64,000 bases of DNA from Roseiflexus sp. RS-1 (GTDB lineage Bacteria > Chloroflexota > Chloroflexia > Chloroflexales > Roseiflexaceae): positions 4,463,501 through 4,527,500 of the forward strand of contig NC_009523.1 in NCBI RefSeq assembly GCF_000016665.1, given 5' to 3'. Positions 43,928 to 51,834 of this stretch are shown piece by piece. The notes beneath the pieces are model-generated. The model ran no database searches, was not told the origin of the DNA, and saw only the letters and a program-made list of their open reading frames with translations. Each line of letters starts with the position of its first letter. The first letter of the stretch is position 1. Both the position numbers and the translations under genes were made by a program.

Positions 43928-44611
43928 TCAGGGAACGAACGTATACCCGATGTTGCGCACGGTCAGAATATGTCGTGGTTGATCGGCGTCGCGTTCGAGT
44001 TTGGCGCGCAGCCGCCAGACCGAGGTCGCAACAATGCTGCGCGACTGACGGGTCGTATAGCCCCAGATATGCTGGATGATCTGGCTGGTTGTGCAGACCT
44101 GCCCGCTACGTTTCATCAAGAACGATAGCAGGTGCACCTCGCGCGGGGTCAATTCGACCGCCGGGCGGTCAGATGCCACGCAGATCTGTCCTGCCGGATC
44201 AAGGACCCATCCACCGCAACTCAATCGCTCCATGGGTGGGCGACGAGCCTGCTGGCAGCGGCGCAGCACAGCGCCGACGCGGGCGATGAATTCGGATGAA
44301 GGGGTGTACTTGGCGATATAATCATCGGCGCCGAGGCGCAACCCCATGATGCGGTCTTCGGCGCGCGCCCGATGACTGTAGAAGACGACCGGCGTATCCA
44401 GGCTGCGTCGAATGCGGCGCAACACCTCGAACCCGTCGTAGTCGTTCAGTTCTGCCTCGAGGATCACCATATCAGGCATACCGCCGAAGACGGCGCGCAG
44501 CGCATCGCGACCGCCGCTTGAAGAACTGACGTGGTAGTGCGCGCGCTCAAAAAGTGCAGCAGTGACGGCTAATGATGTGCTGTCGCTATCCACCAGATGA
44601 ATGTGAGGCAT
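43928..44611 (-). CDS. OmpR-type response regulator with Glu at the phosphosite
   Basis: 227-aa two-domain regulator. The receiver (1-118) keeps the lysine in DDYIAKYTP, but the phosphoacceptor Asp is replaced: MVILEAELNDYDG has E52 where Asp belongs, and the acidic pair is reduced to D8-S9. The DNA-binding winged helix (about 128-226) has ELTPREVHLLSFLMKRSGQV and SVWRLRAKLERD and ends ILTVRNIGYTFVP. The Glu may mimic the phosphorylated state. The RBS is AGGAGG. A perfect 14-bp palindrome lies 45 bases upstream. Confidence 0.87.
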   Translation of the reverse strand: MPHIHLVDSDSTSLAVTAALFERAHYHVSSSSGGRDALRAVFGGMPDMVILEAELNDYDGFEVLRRIRRSLDTPVVFYSHRARAEDRIMGLRLGADDYIAKYTPSSEFIARVGAVLRRCQQARRPPMERLSCGGWVLDPAGQICVASDRPAVELTPREVHLLSFLMKRSGQVCTTSQIIQHIWGYTTRQSRSIVATSVWRLRAKLERDADQPRHILTVRNIGYTFVP

Positions 44612-44655
44612 AGAGCCAGAACTCCTCCTGAACGTGTAGCGCGAATAGCGTGAAT

Positions 44656-44669
44656 ATCGTGCGCACGAT
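44656..44669. promoter_or_regulatory. Candidate operator: perfect 14-bp palindrome
   Basis: ATCGTGC-GCACGAT is a perfect dyad 45 bases upstream of the response regulator start. It is preceded by two GCG(T)GAATA direct repeats. Position fits autoregulation, but this is not shown. Confidence 0.4.
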
Positions 44670-44919
44670 GTACAACCGCGTTTTTACCATATCTGGTTCG
44701 GTAGCGTCTATGGTATGCTGCTCATCTTCTGCTCATATCGCTCGACATGTTGCGTTCAGGGCTTATCGGTGCAGCACTCCCGATACGGTACAGGATCGTA
44801 TTGCTGACTTCTTTTGTGTTTTTGTCTCACGTTTTTGTGTTCTCAAATTTGATTGGAATCTTATCTCATCTTTTTGTGCAATACCATGCTCGTTGTTCGT
44901 CATCCGTCTGGGAGAAGTC

Positions 44920-44996
44920 AGTTCTCAGTTCCTGGTTCTCAGTTCCTGGTTCTCGGTTCTCGGTTCCTGGTTCCTGGTTCCTGGTTCCTGGTTCTC
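44920..44996. repeat. Heptanucleotide array, 11 units
   Basis: Eleven in-register 7-base units of (A/G)GTTC(C/T)(T/C): AGTTCTC, AGTTCCT, GGTTCTC, AGTTCCT, GGTTCTC x2, GGTTCCT x4, GGTTCTC. It ends about 100 bases before the antiporter start codon, so it may lie in that gene's leader. Confidence 0.93.
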
Positions 44997-45097
44997 AGCC
45001 AGCGCACGATGCAGTCGAGCATGCCACTCCTGGTACAATAGCGCATCGAGCGCATGGAACGTCCAAATGCGCATTTTGAGTACGGAGAGGCTTCGCA

Positions 45098-46108
45098 ATG
45101 CTGCTGACGTGGTCCCTCTTCATTCTGTGTGCGGCAGTGATCCTGGTTGCTGGAACACAACTCTCGCGGTATGGCGATGTTATCGCCGATATGACCGGTC
45201 TGGGGCGCACCTGGATCGGCGTCGTGCTGCTGGCGTCGGTCACGTCGCTGCCGGAACTGATCACGGGGTTCAGTTCAACCGCAATCTTCCGTGTGCCGGA
45301 TATTGCCATGGGGGATATCGCCGGGAGTTGCATGTTCAACCTGTTGATCATCGCCATGCTCGATGCACTGCACAGTCCTGCGCCAATTTCGGCACGGGTG
45401 CATCAGGGGCAGGTGCTGTCCGCTTCCTTTGGCATCCTCTTGCTGGGGCTGGTCAGTCTGAGCCTCATCCTGGACGAGATGCTTCCCGTGATCGGATGGG
45501 TGAGCGTGTCGAGCGTGTTCTTCGTGGGAATCTACCTGCTGGCAATGCGCATCATCTTTACCTACGAACAGCGTCGTCTTGTCGAAGAGTTTGTTGCCGA
45601 GATGGCCACCGAAGCGGAAGTGCGTCATCCATCGCCTGTGCGCGTTTATGGCTTGTTTGCGCTCAACGCGGTGCTGATCGTCGGTGCGGCGCTCTATCTG
45701 CCCGGCCTGGCTGAAACGCTGGCGGAGACGACGGGTCTGGGGCAGACGTTTTTCGGAACGATCTTTGTGGCGCTTTCGACATCGCTGCCCGAGGTGGTTG
45801 TTTCGATTGCGGCGCTGCGCATCGGCGCCATCGATATGGCAGTGGGCAATATCTTTGGCAGCAATCTGTTCAATGTCGGCATTCTGGCGCTCGATGATCT
45901 GTTCTACACGCCAGGACCGCTGCTGGCGTCGGTCGAACTATCGCATATCGTGGCTGTGCTTGGGGCGATGGTGATGACAGCAATTGCCGTGGTTGGGTTG
46001 ACCTATCGGAGTGGGAGCAAGCGCCTGTTCATCGCCTGGGATGCGCTGGGCATCGTGGTCGTCTATGCCCTGGCGAGCGCAGCGCTCTATCTGATGGGAA
46101 GCGCATGA
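45098..46108 (+). CDS. Ca2+/cation antiporter, CaCA family
   Basis: Sodium/calcium exchanger-type membrane protein of 336 aa with about ten helices in two inverted halves. The two alpha repeats are SVTSLPELITGFSSTAIF with GDIAGSCMFNLL, and ALSTSLPEVVVSIAALRIG with GNIFGSNLFNVG; both keep the ion-binding Ser/Glu and Asn. The first repeat has GSCMFN instead of GSNLFN. RBS GGAGAGG. Transported ion not determined. Confidence 0.9.
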   Translation: MLLTWSLFILCAAVILVAGTQLSRYGDVIADMTGLGRTWIGVVLLASVTSLPELITGFSSTAIFRVPDIAMGDIAGSCMFNLLIIAMLDALHSPAPISARVHQGQVLSASFGILLLGLVSLSLILDEMLPVIGWVSVSSVFFVGIYLLAMRIIFTYEQRRLVEEFVAEMATEAEVRHPSPVRVYGLFALNAVLIVGAALYLPGLAETLAETTGLGQTFFGTIFVALSTSLPEVVVSIAALRIGAIDMAVGNIFGSNLFNVGILALDDLFYTPGPLLASVELSHIVAVLGAMVMTAIAVVGLTYRSGSKRLFIAWDALGIVVVYALASAALYLMGSA

Positions 46109-46182
46109 TGCTGGCACTGATCGTCGTGAATGGTCGTGTCGGGTTCGCAGATACGGTATGATGGGCTGTCGTACCATCGAAC

Positions 46183-46202
46183 GTTCTTAAACCAGTTCTT
46201 AA
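46183..46202 (+). promoter_or_regulatory. Direct repeat upstream of pstS-like gene (possible Pho-type box)
   Basis: GTTCTTAA occurs twice with a 12-base period (46183-46190 and 46195-46202) in an AT-rich stretch about 200 bases before the pstS-like start. Spaced direct repeats of this kind are bound by PhoB/PhoP-type regulators in other phyla. The unit itself is not a known Pho box. Confidence 0.35.
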
Positions 46203-46399
46203 TATCAGTGATACCTGGAATTAATACAAATCTGATACATTACATTATCGGGCACATGCCCTCTATGTCACCAATCGCACAGCGCTGTGCATAGCGATGC
46301 AAACCCTTTCGGGGACTGTCTCTTCCGGTTCGCCTGACCATATCCCGGCGCAAAAATTTGACCGTCGCGCGTTCGTATCCAGCGTTGCAGGAGGGGATT

Positions 46400-47530
46400 G
46401 TGTTTATCAGGCTTCTTCGCGGCAGTGTGGTCGTCATCACTCTGCTTGCTTCAGCATGTGCTGGCGTTGCTTCTCCCCCTTCAGTCGGTTCGCCGTCCCC
46501 TGTGCCAGCCTCGACGCCAGACGTCACACCGTCTGTCGTGGATGTCACGCCGTCTGTTGTGGTTGTGCAACCAACAAGCACGCCTGTTGCCAAACCGACA
46601 GTGCGTCCCGATCTTAGTGGTGATATCGTGATCGACGGTTCGAGCACGGTCTATCCGATTACCGAACTTGCTATGCAGCAGTTTGCCGAAATTGCACCCA
46701 ATGTACGCATTCAATTGGGGGTCAGCGGTACGGGAGGCGGGTTCAAAAAGTTCTGCGCCGGCATCACCGACATTTCGGATGCATCACGACCGATCAAGCC
46801 GGACGAAAGCGAGATCTGTCGTGCCAACGGCATCGAGTTTGTCGAGATACCGGTAGCGTTCGACGGTATCTCGGTGATTGTCAATCCGGAAAATCGGTGG
46901 GTGCAGTGTATGACCGTCGATGAACTGAAGCAGATGTGGGCGCCGGATTCGGAAGGGAAGGTTGTCACCTGGAAGCAGATACGCGCGGAGTGGCCCGATC
47001 AACCGTTCAAACTCTACGCACCCGGCATCGACTCCGGTACGCACGATTATTTTACTGCTGCGATTGTTGGCAAAGAAGACGCCAGCCGCAACGACTATAT
47101 TGGCAGTGAGGACGACTATATTCTGATGCAACGGGTGATCGAGGAAAAGAACGGTATCGCGTATGTAGGTTTTGCCTACTATCAGGAGTATACCGACAAA
47201 GTAGGCGTCGTCGCTATTGATGCAGGAAATGGATGCGTCTCGCCCTCCATTGAAACAATTACAAATGGAACATACACTCCGCTTGCGCGCCCGCTCTTTA
47301 TTTATGTACGCAATGATCGGCTCGACCGACCGGAAGTGGAGGCGTTTGTGACGTTTTATCTCGAAAATGCCGCCGATCTGGTTCAAGCGGCGCGGTATAT
47401 TCCATTACCGCCACGCGTCTATGAACTGGTTGGGCAGCGAGTCGCCAAACGAACAACCGGTTCGGTCTTTAGCGAAGGAATTCAGGTAGGCGTTTCGATT
47501 GAAACATTGCTGATGCTGGAGGACAAGTGA
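46400..47530 (+). CDS. PstS-like phosphate-binding lipoprotein
   Basis: Extracytoplasmic binding protein of 376 aa. GTG 46400 follows GGAGGGG and begins a lipoprotein signal ending LLASAC/AG. A Ser/Thr/Pro/Val-rich tether (to ~70) leads to the PstS fold: VIDGSSTVYPITELAMQQFA, GVSGTGGGFKKFCAG and PGIDSGTHDYF, the three phosphate-contacting loops. No pstC, pstA or pstB follows. Instead the gene is fused by a 4-base overlap to a sensor kinase, suggesting use as a sensory ligand-binding protein. Confidence 0.87.
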   Translation: MFIRLLRGSVVVITLLASACAGVASPPSVGSPSPVPASTPDVTPSVVDVTPSVVVVQPTSTPVAKPTVRPDLSGDIVIDGSSTVYPITELAMQQFAEIAPNVRIQLGVSGTGGGFKKFCAGITDISDASRPIKPDESEICRANGIEFVEIPVAFDGISVIVNPENRWVQCMTVDELKQMWAPDSEGKVVTWKQIRAEWPDQPFKLYAPGIDSGTHDYFTAAIVGKEDASRNDYIGSEDDYILMQRVIEEKNGIAYVGFAYYQEYTDKVGVVAIDAGNGCVSPSIETITNGTYTPLARPLFIYVRNDRLDRPEVEAFVTFYLENAADLVQAARYIPLPPRVYELVGQRVAKRTTGSVFSEGIQVGVSIETLLMLEDK

Positions 47531-49260
47531 AACTATCGATTCGTACCAAGCTTCTGGCGGCTCTGGGCGTCGACCTGCTCCTGATGCTGGTTCTGGGAAG
47601 TTTTGCTCTGCATCAGATGAGCACTATGAACCAGAAAGCGGATTTCGTCGTTAATCAGACAATCCTGTCGATCGATCTGGTCAACGCGATGAACGACATT
47701 ATCCTGAATTATCGCACGCGCCAGATGGAGTATATCCTCAATGCCGCTCCAGCTGACAAGCAGCGGATCGAAAAAGAGTTGCTGGACCTTGAACAGCGCA
47801 TGGACGATATGTTTCGGCGGTACAACGCCAGTTACCAGCCGGATCAGACGGAACGTGCGGTGTTTGAGCAGGTGCAAAAGGATTGGGAGCGGTATGTGCA
47901 TCTGACGCATACCCAGTTTATTCCCGCGAACCGTAACAGTAACACCGGTAATGTCCATCCCTCATTCGGTCGCCTGTCGCCGTTGTACGGCAGCCTGCAA
48001 ACCAATATTCAGAAGGTGCGGGAACAGAGTCAGGCGCGTGCTGAGGCGGCGCGCGTCAGCGTCGAAACGGCATATGCCACGTCGCGTTTCGTAATCGTCA
48101 GTGAGACCTTCCTGACGCTGGTGGTTTCTGCCGTGATCGGGTTGACCCTTTCGGGCAACATTGCGCGCCGCATTCGCACCTTGCGCGATGCGACCGTTGC
48201 GGTTGCGCAGGGAGACCTGGATCAACGGGTGGCACTGCGCGGCAGTGACGAACTGGTCTTGCTGGCGAACAACTTCAACCTGATGGTTGCCAGTTTGCGT
48301 CAGCAGCGCGTTCTGCTGGAGGAGCGCAACGCCGAACTTTCGGCGAGCCTGGAGGCGCAGCGCAAACTGATGGACGATCTGGTACAGCGGAAGCAGGCGG
48401 AAGAAGCGGCACATCGCGCGCAGGCGGCGGCAGAGGCGGCCAGTCACGCGAAAAGTATGTTCCTGGCAACCATGAGCCACGAACTGCGCACACCGCTCAA
48501 CGCCATCCTGGGGTATGTGCAATTATTGCATCTTGAAGCTCACATGCGCGGTCGATCTGAGATGCTTCCCGATCTAGAACGCATCCGCTCAGCCGGGAAG
48601 CACTTGCTGACGATTATCAGCAACATTCTGGATTTCTCCAAGATCGAGCAGGGGAAGATGAATGTCGAGATCAACCCCTTCAGTGTGGATACGGTTGCCC
48701 GTGAAGTGATCGGGATCATCGATCCGCTGGCGCGCAATCGAAAGAATACGCTGAACCTCGTTTGTCCGCCGGATGCCGGTATGATGCAGTCCGACGCTGG
48801 CAAAGTGCGTCAGATTCTCTTCAACCTGCTGAGCAATGCAGTCAAATTCACCGAAGAAGGAACGGTCACACTGACCGTGGAACGTGAGCGCCACCCGGAT
48901 GGCGATTGGGTGCAATTCAGTGTTGCCGATACCGGAATCGGCATTGCGCCGGAACAGATGGCGCATCTCTTTCAGCCGTTTTATCAGGTTCACCAGAACA
49001 GATCGCGCAATTATGGCGGTACCGGTCTGGGGTTGGCGCTGAGCCGGCAGTTATGTCGGTTGCTTGGCGGAGATATTCGTGTGACGAGTGAAGTTGGGAG
49101 AGGATCGGTCTTTACCGTGCGTCTGCCGGCATGCATCGATGCAGCGCACACGGCTGATGTGCGCCTCGATTTTGCGCACAGTGCGCACTATGGCATCCCT
49201 GATGAATACCGGATCACTACGACGTCATCGTTGCATACGACCACGTCAATAAGCGCGTAG
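47527..49260 (+). CDS. Sensor histidine kinase with 4-helix-bundle sensor and HAMP
   Basis: Membrane kinase of 577 aa starting at GTG 47527, overlapping the pstS-like stop. Layout: membrane helix 8-28, extracytoplasmic four-helix-bundle domain (30-185, MCP-type), second helix about 190-212, HAMP (213-265), coiled coil, HisKA with phospho-His in MSHELRTPLNAILGYVQLL, and HATPase (N box FNLLSNAVKFTEEG, DTGIGIAPEQ, GGTGLGLAL). A Thr/Ser-rich tail ends it. Likely partners are the binding protein before it and the receiver after it. Confidence 0.92.
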   Translation: MKLSIRTKLLAALGVDLLLMLVLGSFALHQMSTMNQKADFVVNQTILSIDLVNAMNDIILNYRTRQMEYILNAAPADKQRIEKELLDLEQRMDDMFRRYNASYQPDQTERAVFEQVQKDWERYVHLTHTQFIPANRNSNTGNVHPSFGRLSPLYGSLQTNIQKVREQSQARAEAARVSVETAYATSRFVIVSETFLTLVVSAVIGLTLSGNIARRIRTLRDATVAVAQGDLDQRVALRGSDELVLLANNFNLMVASLRQQRVLLEERNAELSASLEAQRKLMDDLVQRKQAEEAAHRAQAAAEAASHAKSMFLATMSHELRTPLNAILGYVQLLHLEAHMRGRSEMLPDLERIRSAGKHLLTIISNILDFSKIEQGKMNVEINPFSVDTVAREVIGIIDPLARNRKNTLNLVCPPDAGMMQSDAGKVRQILFNLLSNAVKFTEEGTVTLTVERERHPDGDWVQFSVADTGIGIAPEQMAHLFQPFYQVHQNRSRNYGGTGLGLALSRQLCRLLGGDIRVTSEVGRGSVFTVRLPACIDAAHTADVRLDFAHSAHYGIPDEYRITTTSSLHTTTSISA

Positions 49261-49273
49261 TGTGGAGGAATAC

Positions 49274-49660
49274 ATGGCTACTGTGCTGGTCGCGGATGAC
49301 TTTCTCGAGAATCGCGATATTTTGTGTCGGATGCTGCAACTGATCGGGTATCGGACGGTCAGCGCCGCGAATGGCGAGGAAGCAATTCAGATGGCGCTGG
49401 CTCATCGCCCCGATATTATTCTGATGGATCTGTCGATGCCGGTGATGGATGGCTGGGAAGCGACATCCCGGATCAAGGCGCTCGATGAATTGCGCCACGT
49501 GCCGGTGCTGGCGGTCACGGGTCATGTGACTCCGCACGAGATTCAGCGTGCAATCGACGCAGGATGCGTCGATTATGTGGCAAAGCCGATCGATTTCGAG
49601 ATGCTGGTCGGAAAAGTGACCGCGCTCCTGCAGAATGGTCGTGACGGGCAGGTTTCATAA
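49274..49660 (+). CDS. Single-domain response regulator
   Basis: CheY-like receiver of 128 aa. All key residues are present: acidic pair in LVADDFLENR, phosphoacceptor in PDIILMDLSMPVMDGWE, switch Thr in VLAVTGH and Lys in DYVAKPID. ATG 49274 follows GGAGGAA. It has no output domain. It is the natural phosphate acceptor of the kinase 13 bases upstream. Confidence 0.92.
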   Translation: MATVLVADDFLENRDILCRMLQLIGYRTVSAANGEEAIQMALAHRPDIILMDLSMPVMDGWEATSRIKALDELRHVPVLAVTGHVTPHEIQRAIDAGCVDYVAKPIDFEMLVGKVTALLQNGRDGQVS

Positions 49661-49661
49661 G

Positions 49662-49758
49662 ATAGCGCTGCATCCTCATCCAGAGTGTCAAACCACGTCA
49701 CCGCAGGAGGATACTGGCGCAGGAGGTCAATCATCACGTCGGTATCCAGCAAGATCAT
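49662..49758 (-). pseudogene. Truncated PIN-domain toxin (VapC) relic
   Basis: The frame starts at ATG 49758, overlapping the antitoxin stop by ATGA, and reads MILLDTDVMIDLLRQYPPAV, then TWFDTLDEDAAL: the N-terminus of a VapC ribonuclease with the first catalytic Asp. At about 49662 similarity ends and the frame runs antisense into the response regulator gene. About 32 of ~130 residues remain, so the other acidic residues are missing and the toxin cannot be active. Confidence 0.7.
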
Positions 49759-50018
49759 TGGACCTCCCCGCGTTGTTGAGCCTGCTCGCGTAAGCGCCGG
49801 GCATAGGCGCTGCTATCTTCAATGTCACTCCGGTCTCTCCACAGGCCGATCAGCCCGGATTGACGCAACTGACGCACGGTGAGACGGATGTGCGTTCTAG
49901 TCTTGTCAGCCTGGGGCAGGACGATGATTTCAACCCTATCGCCGCGCCTGTAAGGTAAACCGGTGAGATGGATCTGTCCATCCTTGACAATCACTTCCTC
50001 GCGTCTGATTGCCTCCAT
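49755..50018 (-). CDS. Antitoxin of a VapBC-type pair
   Basis: 87-aa protein starting at ATG 50018 after GAGGAGAGG. The N-terminal half (MEAIRREEVIVKDGQIHLTG, GDRVEIIVLP) looks like a swapped-hairpin/AbrB-like DNA-binding strand unit. The C-terminal half is helical (LRQSGLIGLWRDRSDIEDSS, YARRLREQ) and would wrap the toxin. Complete in length, although its toxin is truncated. Family call from layout and neighbour. Confidence 0.75.
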   Translation of the reverse strand: MEAIRREEVIVKDGQIHLTGLPYRRGDRVEIIVLPQADKTRTHIRLTVRQLRQSGLIGLWRDRSDIEDSSAYARRLREQAQQRGEVQ

Positions 50019-50437
50019 CTTGACCTCTCCTCGTATCCTATGTGCTTGCAGGGGGTCTGCGACCCGGACTGCCGTTCATAGCGTCAGCAATCTGGTTTTG
50101 GTCTCCTGGATCAACTGCTCCAGCGATAAGGACAGGTGCAGCAAGGCTTTAGAGCCGCTGTCCTGGCGTACCGCCGGAACATCGAAGCAGTTTAGGATCG
50201 ATCAATTCATGGCGAGTCTGGACTTCGCTGCGGCTCATATACACCTGCGCACATTGTATGGTTTAGTGTCCAGTATACCACTAAACCTCGCACGATGAAC
50301 CGGTACACGCTCAAGGAGAGAGGAATGTATCCTGATGCGAATCAATAATACGCCCAAAGCATAAGACAAAACGCATTCCGGTTTAGCACTTGATGGCGCA
50401 CCTTCTCGTCGTGTCGCCGGGCGTCTGTGGTTTACCG
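50019..50437. other. Intergenic gap with gene relics
   Basis: 419 bases between the antitoxin and the GH1 gene, probably the leftover of an accessory insertion. Besides the relic at 50152-50238, a minus-strand stretch around 50085-50145 reads LLHLSLSLEQLIQETKTRLL before a stop, which looks coding but has no start. A plus-strand frame across this region has no support. Confidence 0.4.
50152..50238 (-). pseudogene. Short relic resembling the start of a type I restriction subunit
   Basis: From ATG 50238 the minus strand reads MSRSEVQTRHELIDPKLL and stops after 28 residues. T-R-x-x-x-I-D-x-x-L is the usual N-terminal pattern of HsdR-type and related DEAD/DEAH restriction proteins. The match is short, so this is a tentative reading. 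Confidence 0.3.
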
Positions 50438-51784
50438 TCACCCTTCCTCGACGGCATTCGCAGCGATCACCTGGCGCATGAATAGCGCCGAGTCCTTCAA
50501 AATACGGCGCTGCGTTGCGTAATCGACGTAGATAATGCCGAACCTGCGGCTGTACCCGAATGCCCACTCGAAGTTGTCCATCAACGACCAGACGAAGTAT
50601 CCGCGCAGCGGGACCCCGGCGGTGATCGCGTCGTGACAGGCGACGAGATGGCGTGCAATGTAGCGGATGCGATCCGGGTCGTGAACACCGCCGTCGGGGG
50701 CGATTTCATCGGGGTATGCGGCGCCGTTTTCGGTGATGTACAGAACGCCGGGGGCGTATTCCGCATGGAGTCGTTCGAGCAGACGGCGCAGCGAGTCGGG
50801 GTGGACTTCCCAGTCCATGTGGGTGTACTCGCCTTCGGGTCGTTCATGGGCGTACCGGAGACCGCCAGCCTGCGGGTCGTCACGAATGACGGCGCGTGAG
50901 TAGTAGTTCACCCCCAGAAAGTCCATCGGCACTGCGATAATCCGCATATCGTCCGGTTGCACCGGTGGCGTTTGCCCCAGACGGGCGTAAAGTTGCAGCA
51001 TATCTTCAGGGTACGTACCCCGATAGAGCGGGTCGAGGTACCAGCGGTTGAAGAAGCCGTCGTACCGCCATGCGGCTGCGCGATCCGCGTCGCTATCGCT
51101 CGCCGGGTCGGCGGGTGAGAAGTTGAGGGTGATGCCTGCCTGAACGTCGGGATATGCAGCACGAAGAGCGGCGAGTGCCAGTCCGTGCCCCAGCAGCAGA
51201 TGATGCGCTGCTGCGAGTACCGGTCCTTCCCTGACCCCCGGCGCGTGATCGCCGGTCCAGTATCCGAGAAACGCGGAGCACCACGGTTCGTTGAGCGTGA
51301 TCCAGTGTTTGACGCGATCCCCCAGGCGGCGCACGACGACATCGGCGTAGTCGGCGAATGCAGAAGCGGTGTCGCGTGCGGGCCATCCGCCAGCGTCTTC
51401 GAGCGCCTGCGGCAGATCCCAGTGGTACAGTGTCACAAATGGACGAATGCCAGCGTCCAGCAAACCATCAACAAGGCGATCGTAAAAATCGAGACCGGCG
51501 GGATTGACCTGCCCCCTGCCCTGGGGAATGATGCGGGGCCAGGCGATTGAAAAGCGGTACGCCTGCAAGCCGAGCGACTTCATCAGGGTGATGTCGTCGC
51601 GCCAGCGGTGGTAATGGTCGCATGCCGGATCGCCGGTGTCGCCATTGAGCACTTTGCCCGGCGTTGCGCAGAACCGATCCCAGATCGATTCGCCGCGTCC
51701 ATCTTCACGTGTCGCGCCTTCGATCTGAAAAGCAGCCGTCGCAGAACCCCACAGAAATCCTTGCGGAAAGCGTCGCGTTGTCAT
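50438..51784 (-). CDS. Beta-glucosidase, glycoside hydrolase family 1
   Basis: Retaining beta-glycosidase of 448 aa, TIM barrel, cytosolic (no signal). N-terminal signature FPQGFLWGSATAAFQIEGA; acid/base Glu in HWITLNEPWCSAFLGY; nucleophile Glu in GVLYITENGAAYPDE; substrate loop SLMDNFEWAFGYSRRFG. RBS AAAGGAACG. It is the last gene of the GH20/Gfo unit and would cleave imported or released disaccharides. Confidence 0.94.
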   Translation of the reverse strand: MTTRRFPQGFLWGSATAAFQIEGATREDGRGESIWDRFCATPGKVLNGDTGDPACDHYHRWRDDITLMKSLGLQAYRFSIAWPRIIPQGRGQVNPAGLDFYDRLVDGLLDAGIRPFVTLYHWDLPQALEDAGGWPARDTASAFADYADVVVRRLGDRVKHWITLNEPWCSAFLGYWTGDHAPGVREGPVLAAAHHLLLGHGLALAALRAAYPDVQAGITLNFSPADPASDSDADRAAAWRYDGFFNRWYLDPLYRGTYPEDMLQLYARLGQTPPVQPDDMRIIAVPMDFLGVNYYSRAVIRDDPQAGGLRYAHERPEGEYTHMDWEVHPDSLRRLLERLHAEYAPGVLYITENGAAYPDEIAPDGGVHDPDRIRYIARHLVACHDAITAGVPLRGYFVWSLMDNFEWAFGYSRRFGIIYVDYATQRRILKDSALFMRQVIAANAVEEG

Positions 51785-51834
51785 GATGCGTTCCTTTGCG
51801 GGTCTGAAGCGTTACACCTCCAGACGGCGCGCTG

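Larger units (their letters stand above)
44612..45097. other. Divergent intergenic region, AT-rich, with palindrome and heptamer array
   Basis: 486 bases between the divergent regulator and antiporter genes. Contains the palindrome at 44656-44669, an unusually T-rich stretch around 44805-44880 and the heptamer array at 44920-44996. A long plus-strand frame through it lacks coding character. Confidence 0.5.

Noticed and set aside
43714-44079. 121-codon plus-strand frame
   Set aside because: Mostly antisense to the response regulator and crosses a mini repeat; no coding character.
44650-45714. 354-codon plus-strand frame
   Set aside because: Runs through an AT-rich leader and heptamer array, then lies in the wrong frame over the antiporter gene. 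It has no domain and no RBS.
49963-50298. 111-codon plus-strand frame
   Set aside because: Antisense to the antitoxin start and to the relics. The product is low-complexity without a domain.
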